A stretch of 64,000 nt of DNA from Margaritifera margaritifera (taxonomy: Eukaryota; Mollusca; Bivalvia; Unionida; Margaritiferidae): positions 124,001-188,000 of the forward strand of contig JAQPZY010001128.1 of assembly GCA_029931535.1 (NCBI GenBank), written 5' to 3'. This document shows, piece after piece, positions 45,896-56,340 of this stretch. The position numbers were made by a program, and so were the translations under genes. Position 1 is the stretch's first letter. The number at the start of each line of letters is the position of its first letter. The notes beneath the pieces are model-generated. The model worked only from the letters and a program-made list of their open reading frames with translations, was not told the origin of the DNA and did no database searches.

Positions 45896-47178
45896 ATGAA
45901 AGGGTACACCAAGAAGAAGAAAACTTTTTTTAAACCAGGAAATATTCCACATAACAAAGGTGTCAGATTTCTGACTGATGATACTCTACCAAGTTCCAGT
46001 GCTGCATCTGCTCAAGTGACCAGAAGAATGGATGCAGAGAAGTTCTCTCTCATGGCAGTGATGAAGCCGACAGGTGGGGGTCTCCAGTCAGTTGTGGCAC
46101 CAGACTGTAATGGCACACCTGGGTCTGCTAGAATTGTATGGCCATCATCCAAAGCAAGACTGACCCTGAAAGAGACAGAAGTGAATCAGCATGAGGGGAC
46201 ACATATGATCTGTATGAATAAAAATGTTGAAATATGGAATGATATCATCCATCGTAATGGCAATCAAGACAACAGATGTGAGAGTCCTGATCTCAAACAG
46301 TGCAGTTCTGCAACTTTTAGTGAAAAATATGTTTCTGGGAATAAGAACAAGAGAAGGAAAAAAGCTTAAGCAGACAATTCTCAGTCAAGATGTTAAAGCC
46401 AGCTGCAGTTTTGATCTTCAAACAAATGATGGAAGACACCGGTGGTGATGTTAGAATTATCCAATGTCAACTTCCCCAAGTACTGGATGCCGCTCTGCAG
46501 TGTTATTCTGGGCACTGCAACAAATGTCAGCATTATTCTAAGGTTTGTGGGGGGTGGGGGTGGAAGTACTAACAGTTGGTGGATATGATTTGCATTTCTG
46601 GGACTTCATCAAGTGACTCATCTAAACATGACAGAAAGTGATAAGAATATTCTCCTGGAAGTGCTGAAAATGAAACTTTCCTGTGATGTTGTACAAAGAC
46701 TGCAACTTAATACAAACATGCAGAAATGTGAGGCTGTGAACAGATCAGTCAGTGTTTCCGTACCTAAAAATTTTAACTATTCAAGAAACTTTGAGGCAAG
46801 AGTGCATTCAACATTACACAGACTCAATAACAGACTTGGATCATCTCTGAAAACAAAAGTAAAACACTTGGGAGAATACTTTCACCAAGTACTCTGTGAT
46901 CACTGGATCAAATGGATAAAACACTGTACTTACCATCATTTGTATAAAAAGTATCCGGAAAACAGGAAATGTGTACTGGAAAGACAGGGATATATGATAC
47001 AGGCTCATCTAAGGTACAGAACTCAGCTCGGCAACAGGAAGTCATGCTGCACAGTCATTCCAAGGGCGATCACTCCTACGCACAGGTTTACAAGGAGCCA
47101 AGGACACTGCAGACAGAAAAGATGATCTTAGTCCATGTACAAAAGGACAGTGCCCAAAAGACAATGAAAAACACATAA
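45896..47178 (+). pseudogene. Mutator-like transposase-domain gene lacking its catalytic centre
   Basis: The first frame (45896-46369, 157 residues) begins MKGYTKKKKTFFKPGNIPHN then KGVRF and ends LKQCSSATFSEKYVSGNKNK before a stop. FKxGNIPxNKG is the typical opening of these proteins. A short frame, 46390-46572, has AALQCYSGHCNKCQHYSKVC and GG, the CxxHS-x-VC zinc knuckle that in full proteins follows the catalytic DDE region. The frame 46613-47125 continues with QKCEAVNRSVSVSVPKNFNY, SRNFEARVHSTLHRLNNRLG and a 70-residue basic tail. So N- and C-terminal parts are joined with the DDE core deleted, and frames are shifted. The family is known from many invertebrates as domesticated or mobile Mutator relatives. 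Confidence 0.68.
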
Positions 47179-47332
47179 TACAGAAAGGAAAACTGTTGTG
47201 GGGAAATCCGTAGGTAACACAACGCATGTTATGCAGTTGTGTTACCTGCTACCACCTGATGAGACCTATGGAGAGGTCAAAACAGTTTTCTCAGAATATC
47301 AAGACATAAATAAAGAAATAAACAAACAAACA

Positions 47333-47430
47333 AACAAACATTTTAACATATTCTAAAATAACATGAACTGACTGACTGACTGACTGACTGTCTGACTGAA
47401 TGAATTAATGAATGAATGAACGAGGTCGGT
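47333..47430 (+). repeat. Flank repeat with (GACT)n and (GAAT)n, second copy
   Basis: Same sequence as 43733-43815 with a longer GACT tract, directly after an (AAAC)n tract and the 3' end of the Mutator-like gene. Confidence 0.85.
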
Positions 47431-47477
47431 TGAGATTAGCAACAGGGGATGATTTTTTCAGAATTATAGAATATACA

Positions 47478-48230
47478 AAAATGGAATGTTTTCTGCATAA
47501 TTTGAGTGTGCAAATTTCAAAAATGAACCCATCTTTATGATATCTTTTCAAATAAATTCACAGGAAGCATTCAAACACATGTACCATTCACCATTTTTAA
47601 TATTGGTCTTTGGCACTTTTTGCAAATTCTTGACCTCATGTTATTTCAAGCTGAAATTTGCATATTTCTTACATATGTTTATATAGAAATGTTTTGTGAA
47701 CATTCAGCTTTAAGAATAAATTTACTTTTTCTATGTTCCAGGTAATTCAGAAGCCCCCCTGTGCCTTTTTATCAAGCACCCCACCTAACGTTTTTGCATG
47801 AAATACTATATATTTCAGTCATACACATGTTGAAATTATATGTTGCTGTTAAAATGGAACCTTTTCTGCATAATTTGAGTGTGCAGAATTCAAAAATAAA
47901 CCCATCTTTATGATATCTTTTCAAATAAATTCACAGGAAGCATTCAAACACATGAGCCGTCCACCATTGTTAATATTGGTCTTTGGTCACTTTTTGCTAA
48001 TTTTTGACATCATGTTATTTCATTCTGAAAGTTGCATATTTCTTACATATGGTTATATATAAATGTTTTGTGAACATTCAGCTTCAAGAATAAATTCACT
48101 TTTTCTGTGTTCCAGGTACTTCTGAAGCCTTTCAGTTCCTTTTTATCACGCCCCCCCCCCCACAACATTTTTGCTTGAAATGCCATAATCATGAGTCATA
48201 CACAAGTTTAAGTTGTATGTTACTCTTAAA
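47478..48230. repeat. Two-copy direct tandem repeat, ~375 bp period
   Basis: tctgcataatttgagtgtgc ... tttatgatatcttttcaaat ... gttccaggta..tctgaagcc occurs from about 47478 and again from about 47853, with modest divergence. No coding capacity. Confidence 0.85.
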
Positions 48231-49344
48231 AGCAATAGTCCAAATGCATTACAGTGTTCTTGTACATATATACATTGATCTGAAATCACAATTTAGTAAA
48301 TAACAATTGCCATTGTTTTAGTTATGATAAGATATTTTTGGCCAGTTTTCATATCTGTCAAATAAAACCAATGACAAAAAAAAAACATAAAAATAACTTA
48401 GTTTGAATACGTCCACAATTCTACTTCTGGCACTGATTTTGTTCTCAAGAAATAGTTATGATTATGTTTTTGTTTAAATAGAGAAATACGACAGATCGAT
48501 TTTCTGTTCTTTATGATGACAATATTCATATTGATATTCACAAAAAATGGTATGAAATGAATTTGTTTTCATTTTTCAAAATTCTGAAAATAAGTTTAAC
48601 TTTTACCTCTTTTTCGCCCCTACTAAACATGAACATTTTAATTTCAACACCAGTGTCTCTAGATAAGAATCCTACCTAGAGCAGATGACCTGACATTGAT
48701 AATATCTAAGTGATCACAATCACATACATATTTTCAATATCATTATCAGTATCACCCGTCAAGTCTCTAGTCTCGAAATTACATTACACAACAAAAGTTG
48801 TACCAAAATGTTGTAATAAATTTGGTATAATGAATGAGAAATACGTTTGAATAATCTAATTCATTGGTATAAACGTCTGCCCTTTCATAGAATCAAGTTT
48901 TCGTGTGTTTTTTTAACCCAATTTATGTCGTGTTGTTGTCGTTGTTACCATTTTGTACGTACCTATGTGCGGGAAGAGTTATCGTTCTTGCTGGCACGTT
49001 TGACCTTTAAAAAGACGTTATTCGTGGGTTTTCCGCAAATATTCGCACATATTTTACCATTATTCTCGTAAAAAGAACTCCAAAGTATTTTAAAAGTAGG
49101 ATTAGGTGAGCGTATATGTTCGTTTATTTACTTTTTCTGCGTTTTGAAAAATTCAGTGTTCGTTTATTTTCGCCGAATATGTTGTACAAAAGGCCCAATG
49201 TCATATACGCTAAATATAGACATTCAACCTTTCAACCGTGAATACATTCGGATATAATAATGTCGGCTTTTTACATACGAAAGCGGAGAAAGTACATGGT
49301 GTAATGAGGTTGACATTTTGAGAAAATGTTAATCTTGATCGCCA
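48231..49344. other. Intergenic stretch, no gene recognised
   Basis: AT-rich with a slightly CpG-richer part from 48890 to 49310 (several cg words, e.g. ttcgcgtt-like and cgaaagcgg). A 74-codon frame at 48847 shows no motif. Confidence 0.35.
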
Positions 49345-49360
49345 GTGCCCTCTAGCGGTT
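49345..49360 (-). promoter_or_regulatory. CTCF-like motif
   Basis: The plus strand reads gtgccctctagcggtt, close to the complement of the CTCF core (CCGCTAGAGGGC on minus). A single motif match without context; weak. Confidence 0.25.
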
Positions 49361-49590
49361 TCCCCTGTTGCTATTGAGATGTTAAGATAATTGATCCATT
49401 TTTGATTACATCTGGCATAATTTTTACATTAGGAGACGAAAATAGGACAAGCTAGCAGGGTTGGAAATAGCGAGGGGTGAGTAGTCGTGTCTTCCCTTGT
49501 GTTATATTGTTACAGGTTGGATCCCCTCAGCCCACTATCCATTGACCGATACTCCTAATTTTGTTTGTAACGAGCCCCTGTGCTCCTGAC

Positions 49591-49784
49591 ATGCAGTTAT
49601 TTTAACTGAAACAATGAAAGGGTACACCAAGAAGAAGAAAACTTTTTTTAAACCAGGAAATATTTCACATAACAAAGGTGTCAGATTTCTGACTGATGAT
49701 ACTCTACCAAGTTCCAGTGCTGCATCTGCTCAAGTGACCAGAAGAATGGATGCAGAGATGAACCGGAAATATTAATTGTGACCT
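49591..49784 (+). repeat. Permuted fragment of the 45-46 kb locus at the MULE left flank
   Basis: 49591-49760 repeats 45873-46042 (catgcagttattttaactg, start of the Mutator-like gene down to ATGGATGCAGAGA). It is joined directly to a copy of about 45162-45185 (tgaaccggaaatattaattg). In the parent locus these two pieces occur in the opposite order, about 0.7 kb apart. Confidence 0.85.
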
Positions 49785-49793
49785 GATTCTATA
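49785..49793 (+). repeat. Target-site duplication of the MULE, left
   Basis: GATTCTATA, repeated at 54870-54878 immediately outside the right TIR. A 9 bp duplication is the usual length for Mutator-like elements. Confidence 0.9.
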
Positions 49794-50049
49794 GGGTTAC
49801 TAGAAACACCGAAATACACATGTATTTACACGTTCTCTCTGTATATATCGGTTTTCACACACAAATTATTATTTGTTTTTGTTTGAAGAGTAATATAAAG
49901 CAAAATAAAATATGATTTGAGCGATTTTGATACGACTTATTTACTTTTTCCTAGTTATAGCACTCGTCAATTGGTCGTACTTTATTGGAAAGGTTGATCG
50001 TTCCGGAACTGAGGTGTTATGATAAACGACTGATAGTTCCGGAACGGAG

Positions 50050-50360
50050 GTAATCTCCGGAACGGACGGTGTAAGTCGGCTTAATTCATATTGTTTCAAG
50101 TCGCTTAATTAATGTTTTAATTGACTGCACTGCAAACACATTTATTGTTCTCCCTTTGATCTCATTTCTTATTAAAGTTAAGAAAACAATCTTTTCTTCC
50201 AAGTCGCTTAATTCGGAACGGACAGTGAAAGTCGGCTTAATTCATCTTTTAAGTCGCTTAATTCATTTTCGAATTGACTGCACACACTTTATTGTCATCC
50301 TTTGAACCCATTTCTTACTCAAGTTAAAGCCAAATGTCGCGCATATTAAAGAAAAGGCAC
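50050..50360 (+). repeat. Tandem sub-terminal modules of the MULE (third copy at 51295-51410)
   Basis: Two ~165 bp modules contain cggaacggac.gtg.aagtcgg, cttaattcat, aagtcgcttaattca, aattgactgca, tttattgt and ccat(t/c)tcttattcaa-like phrases. A third part-copy (ttaattgactgcacaccctt, atgtcgagcacattaaag) lies within the intron at 51295-51410. They could be promoter modules or transposase-binding repeats; inference. Confidence 0.75.
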
Positions 50361-50499
50361 ACTTTTGCTCAACGTTGTCATTATTCGTTAATTGCGCACT
50401 TTGATTATGCACACATTTCATAACTGAGAAGTAAATGTTTTGATATAAAAGCGTTATACAATACTGATATTATCACATACACAAACATACGCAACAAGG

Positions 50500-53400
50500 A
50501 TGGATCAATATCCATGTGTTATTTGTTCCAGTGAATGTAAAACTGATGCTTTGCAATGCACAAATTGCCGACAATGGGTCCACAGTGATTGCATTCCCAT
50601 GAGTGCAAAAGACTTGAGATTATGATCTCGTGATTACTTGGAGTTTCTTTGCACGACGTGTTCTTTCAGTGGAGATGTATATGATGCTGGACAAGCCTTA
50701 CAAAGGTAACACAAATCTATGTTTTCTCTATAGATAGATAAATAGATACCTTAGTTATTATTCTTCAAGTAAATATTTTTATCGTGATATTCAAAGAAAT
50801 TAATAAGATTCTATTCGTGCCGCTTTTCTCGTTGAAATGAATGTACACGTTTGCGACAATTACATAGTTTTCCTGTATCTCTCTATTTATCCATCTATAT
50901 ATTCTGTTCAATCAATACATTATTAATGTTATATTCTTTTGAATTGATTGACTTACTTATTTCAAAGCCTACTTCAGTCGAGAAAAAGAAATCACTACAT
51001 GTTATTATTGTCTGCGCAAAACTTCAAGAGGATGACTAAAATATTGAATTAATTGATTTAAGTCACATATTTATGTAGTTCTTATTCTTTGTTTATATTT
51101 GCTCTTACTATTTGGGGAGAGAGTACTCTAATATGCTCGTGCTTTCTACTAAATCCCCGTTTGTAATTGCAATTGACAAAGTTTCTTAAAATAAATGTTT
51201 TAAACTATATGTACCTAACCTATATCTGGCCATTCTTGTCCTCTGGTCATACTTAATGCTTTAATCTACCTTTCTCGATGTGTCCTGCACACATTCTATT
51301 ATTCATTTTTTAATTGACTGCACACCCTTTATTGTCTTCCCCGTGATCCCATTGCTTATTCAAACTAAGATAACAATGTCGAGCACATTAAAGAAACGGC
51401 ACCGATTTTGATAGCGAATGTGGCTATGCATACGTAAGTTATAAGATAAAACAAACAAGAATTTCACTTATATTTCAATGACACTGTAAATATATATTTC
51501 CAGACTGCAGAAAGCTTTCCATTTGAAGGAACAGAATGCTCTGACCAATTCTGCAAAGTCAGAAAGTAAGCTTCTCATCACCTACGGGATTTTTATTCCA
51601 GAATCAGAGCACATGCCTACCAATGGAGAGAAAGATGCAGTTTCGGTGGAAATTTTAAAAATGTATAATCCAGCAATTTTATGGGAACTTGTACCAATGT
51701 TAGTTTGTGGTGATGGAAACTGTTTATATAGAGCAGTTTCTAGAGCACTGACTGGTTCAGAAAACTTTCACGAACTTCTGCGACTACGAACTGCAATAGA
51801 ACTGATATTGAATCCTATCTACTATGATGAAAAGTCCAACAGTTTTGTAGATTTGATCTGTGATAATCGCATTGTTGTTAGTGACTATTCAAAGCTTGTG
51901 GATGTTATTTCTGATAATTCTGACATGACGGCAAATCACGTTAGTAACGAGTCACATACTGATATAATCGACGACGTAACACAACGAGGTAAAAGACGGA
52001 AATGACACATACAAACATTCAGCAAAAGGCAAATTAGACCAGGGTCATTTTCTTGACACGGGAAAAGCAGTGGAATTTTTGTTAAAATCAGAATCGAGCG
52101 TAGAATGCAATCCATGTGGTTTGAAAGAAAATGTATATTTCATTGTGAATAATGCCAAAAACCTCGAAAAGAGGTCGAATAATGGCAAAAGTTCTTTTTC
52201 AGACGACTGTGGTGTATGGGATACATCTGCTGGTGCATCCCCTAAATCCTACTATTTGCTGTCTGACAACGGGAATCTGACCATGATTTTTTTTTTAAAT
52301 GGGAAGTATTCTTTAAAAAGACAAGTCAAGCGGAAAACTGTGTATCGACCTTTTGATCCGCAACCTGGCAAAGATCAAGTTATCGTGATCCATAGATACT
52401 ATACTCAGTTAAAAAAGGACAATATGTACAAAAAGAGGGTCACATGGCTTGGGGAGGGGGGTCTGACAAGTAATTTGTCACTGGTTGAATATGTAGGGAA
52501 ATTTCCTGGTTTAACGCCGCATGGAAACTCGCGACAGACGACAGAATATTTGCGGACTCCTGACCTTGTTTTAGACGACATTACAGAAATGACTGGAAAA
52601 ATGAAACCGCATCAAATATTAAATAAACTGACTTCCAAATATGGTGAACTGTCCCAACCGACAGGACTTCAACAAATTTATGACAAGCAAAAATATCAAA
52701 AATCAAAGGACAGAAAATCTCCCGGACACTCCAACAATATTGCTGACCAAATCCGACATTTCGAAAATTTGGTAACTGAAAATAAACCTTTTGTAAGATC
52801 AGTTATCCGGACCAGCGCTAAACCCCCTTGTGTCACTTTGTACACAGACGAACAGATAACAGACATTAAGAATCTTTGTTGCTCCGGGCAGACTGTCCTT
52901 GGCATTGACAAAACTTTTATGCTGTGTAAAATGCATGTGACGGTCACATGTTACAAGCAACTTACAGTAAAACGAGTCAGAACAGGCGAACCACCAATCT
53001 TTCTTGGACCGCTCTTCATTCACGACAATAGCGATTTCGAAACTTACAGTCATTTTTTCCATCATCTGAAAGTAAAACTTATTGATTCGAATCTTAAGAG
53101 CTTTGTAATTGGAAGTGATGATGAGAAGGCTCTAGTCAAAGGCATTATGGCAGTTCTGCCCGAAGCAAAACACATTCTGTGCACGCCATTTACAATAGAA
53201 CGTTAGACATATATTGACAGACGACGCAGTTACCGTGACTGACCGCAACAATATCTTGAAAGAAATTTTTGGGAAAGACGGACTAGTTGACGCCTATGAC
53301 AGTATTTGCTATGACGATAAATGTGAAGTGTTAGAAAATCATTGTGCTGGAATTTCAGGAAAATTTCTAAATTACTTTCGGAAAAAACTAAAGACAACTA

Positions 53401-53873
53401 TCAAACTAAAAGTCAATAATCCATTAAGAATATATCAAATAGACCGCATGTGGAAAAATAATAATTGTGAGTCAATGAACCACGTTCTAAAACAGACAGT
53501 TGACTGGAAGACGAAAACGCTGACGGAATTTGTACAACTAACACATGAATTAGTAACCGGACAATTCAGAAATCTGAGGAGTGCTCTAGTATGCACTGGA
53601 GAATTCCGGCTTGCCGACAGTCATAAACAATTTGAGTCGAGAAAAACAGACTGGATAAAAATGACAGAGCAACAGCGCACAAACTTGTTTAAACGCTTCA
53701 GACGCCACATCGACATAGACACAAAATACATGATTTCTACGGACGGTCAGACAACTGTTGTTGCACCAAGGACTAATGGACGAAAACCTGGACAAAGGAA
53801 ACGAAAAATTAATGTACGAACTGTGACAATTACAGCTAAAAAATCTAAACATAAACCAGAGATTTCGTCATAA
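50500..53873 (+). pseudogene. MULE transposase with PHD finger and OTU domain
   Basis: Exon 1 (50500-50705, donor gtaaca) encodes a PHD-type C4HC3 finger: C6VIC9, C20TNC23, H28, C31, then FLCTTC. An in-frame TGA is at 50623. Exon 2 starts 51504 after atttccag and restores the frame (R-LQKAFHLKEQ). It encodes an OTU cysteine-protease motif, VCGDGNCLYRAVSRALTG (catalytic Asp-Gly-Asn-Cys). A frameshift near 51995 leads to the frame GHFLDTGKAVEFLLK ... 53185. The MULE catalytic core follows: VLGIDKTFMLCKMHVTVTCY (first Asp), FVIGSDDEKALVKGIMAVLP (second Asp), LCT.H zinc motif, then a frameshift at 53186 and TAG at 53196, and WKNNNCESMNHVLKQ (the Glu). The tail is very basic (GRKPGQRKRKINVR). Known: MULE transposases cut and join DNA at TIRs; OTU domains remove ubiquitin; PHD fingers read histone tails. 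Confidence 0.88.
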
Positions 53874-54869
53874 TGTTCTATATTTTATTGTTTTCGGTTA
53901 GGTTTATTTTACCTTGTCTTGTGCAACCTGACTTGTAGTTAGATTTTCAAGAAGAACATAATCTTGAATACTATTGGATTAATTAATTCATCTGCGTGCT
54001 CAAATTATGCATTCATTGAAACCTGATACATTATGTGTGTAATTAAATGTAAATATTAAATTCTGCCAAATAATAAATAATACATGTTTTTGACAAAAAT
54101 GCTTTCCTGAGTTGTCTTTGCCTATCATCATATATCGTGGCTTGTTACGATGACAATATTAATCTCACTCTTGCATATATACTATCGTATACACTTTTGG
54201 TACTTTGTTACATTTCACTTGCACTTTGTGTATGTATTTCAATTCGCCGTTTATCATATATATGTCAAATCAAGTAAAGAATAAATAATTCATATAAATT
54301 TAAATTATTTTGCTTTTTATTATTATTCAAACATGTATGACTATTCCCCGTTCACATATTTCCAAGAAGAAGACTTTCTTAACACCCTTACAATCAACTG
54401 TCATATCATCAAAAGCATTATATATAAGTACATGTTTCACTATTGCCAAATATTTGGAAACCTTTTAAACAAAAATTAAATTAAATGTTATTTATTTGTC
54501 AAAAACTATATCATTAAAAGTTAAAGTAAATATATAATATAATGTCGGCAAATACTTTTGCTACTTCAATAATTTTCACTTTCACTCTGTGTATGTATTA
54601 CTACGACTCTCCATGTATCAGGTCTGTCGAATCAAGTACGACCGAGTGACATCATGACATGAATTGTTCTATAAATAGGAAAAAAGTAAATAATTCGTAT
54701 CAAAATTACATAAATCATATTTTTTTTTTTTTTTTTTTTTTTTGCTTTATATTATTATTCAAACAAAAACAAATAATAATTTGTGTGTGAAAACCGATAT
54801 ATACAGAGAGAACCTGTAAATACATGTGCATTTCGGTGTTTCAGTGTATTTCGGTGTTTCTAGTAACCG

Positions 54870-54878
54870 GATTCTATA
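54870..54878 (+). repeat. Target-site duplication of the MULE, right
   Basis: GATTCTATA, identical to 49785-49793. Confidence 0.9.
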
Positions 54879-54977
54879 TACTATATTAACACCCATTTCT
54901 AGACTGGTTCACGGGTGTTCCCTATAATTAATACCGTGAGACCTTTTGCAAGTGAACATTTTTTGAACGAGTTCTGT

Positions 54978-55045
54978 TGAGATGTTAAGAAAATTGAACC
55001 ATTTATTATTACAGGTGGCGTAGGTTTTACATTAGGTTTAAGCAG
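54978..55045 (+). repeat. Short repeat shared with 49373-49440
   Basis: ttgagatgttaagaaaattg ... tttacattagg resembles 49373-49440 in the same orientation. The MULE sits between the two copies. Moderate divergence. Confidence 0.6.
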
Positions 55046-56340
55046 TAAGATGTCGAGCCAAACAACATAAAATATCAGGGTAGACGTCTTACATCTCACG
55101 GAACAAAGGTCAGTGCCAGTGGCCATAAATAGTTTGAAGCTTTGACTTTCAGTGCCATTATAACGATCATTCTAAGTGTAAATGAACTTTTAATAAAACT
55201 TACATTGTTTACGAATTATTCCGCGATTTCTTCTTAAGGGCTCCGAAACTGATACTGCGAGGATATAGTATGGGCCCGTTCCATTCTGAATCGTACACCA
55301 CCTTCAGTCTTCGAAAGTATTTACCTGGGCCAGTTACTATCTAGCTGAGGATTATTTAATCCCTTATACTTTACAAAATTTCAAATCAAGCTTTGTTCCG
55401 TCGATGCAAACGTTTTTAATTTGGAAAAATAAAGTGGTTAACAGCGAGGGCAATGTTAAAGAAATGCTATTTATAGTACAATTGGTATTGGCCACAGTGT
55501 TGGTCTCTGTTGCGTGAACGGAAAACACTGTATTCCTGCAGCATCAATTGTTTGCTCAAAGGCTATTGGCTATTTCCAAAACTACCTATCACAGTGAATA
55601 AAACTGCATTGAGAGTCCCCTAATATTGTATGAATGCCAGGCATATATACTCTTTTTCTTAATTTCAGTAAAGTGTGCACTGGGAAGCTGACAGTAGGCT
55701 TCCATGTTGTGGCCCATTCAGTAGCAATGGCCAGTACATACTCCAATTAATTTCAACATCAGCATATATTGCTTGTTGTAATCCGTCATGCATTTTAAAA
55801 ATCATCCTCTCTTTCCAACACCATACTCAACAGATGTGCACTGAGGGTTGCCTAAAATTGTAGATGTCACAATTGACTAAAGCAGTTGCTGCTATGGTCA
55901 GAACTAAACAGTAGTAAATATCAGAATAAGTCAAGTAGATTGAAATGAATGATTCACACAAAATTTTTGTTAAAATTTTATTCATTTGTTCTTTCCTTAA
56001 AATAATAAAACAAGCCAGAATAGTTTTTTAATGTGCATGTGTGTGGGGTTGATGGGATGTGTATCATTTCCATCATCCCTTCTACCGCTTCTGTTATTTC
56101 CCTCTTCTGTTTTCGATTTATATTGATAAGTGATTTGATTGATCCTTTTTTTTGGAAAATAACTTTTTTATTATGTGGGTTAAAATTTCTTGCTGTTGCA
56201 AACTCTATCATCATATAGCTGACTTTAATACAAAATTGTGATCATCACGGCAGTAATTCCTTCAAGGCTGTCTTGAATGAAAAATGTAACTTAATCTGTT
56301 TTGTTTGAATAACTTATATTTTCTTCCTTTTCAGAAATAA
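55046..56340 (+). other. Spacer upstream of the OLD-like gene
   Basis: It includes the dispersed repeat at 55283-55485. Frames of about 60-78 codons show no motif. It ends tatattttcttccttttcag, a strong splice acceptor six bases before the ATG, so an untranslated 5' exon probably lies in this spacer. Confidence 0.45.
55283..55485. repeat. Dispersed ~210 bp repeat, second copy
   Basis: Aligns with 11656-11866 in the same orientation (ctagctgaggattatttaat shared exactly). Confidence 0.75.

Larger units (their letters stand above)
49794..54869 (+). mobile_element. Complete Mutator-like element (MULE), 5.08 kb
   Basis: Terminal inverted repeats of about 190-200 bp start GGGTTACTAGAAACACCG on the left and, read in reverse, CGGTTACTAGAAACACCG on the right. 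They stay alignable through tctctctgtatatatcggtt and tttactttttccta up to ggtcgtac. The right arm has an extra gaaacaccgaaatacact block and a poly-A/T run (54718-54743). The element is bracketed by 9 bp duplications. It carries one gene in plus orientation (50500-53873), with tandem sub-terminal modules before it and in its intron. Structure is intact although the gene is broken. Confidence 0.95.
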
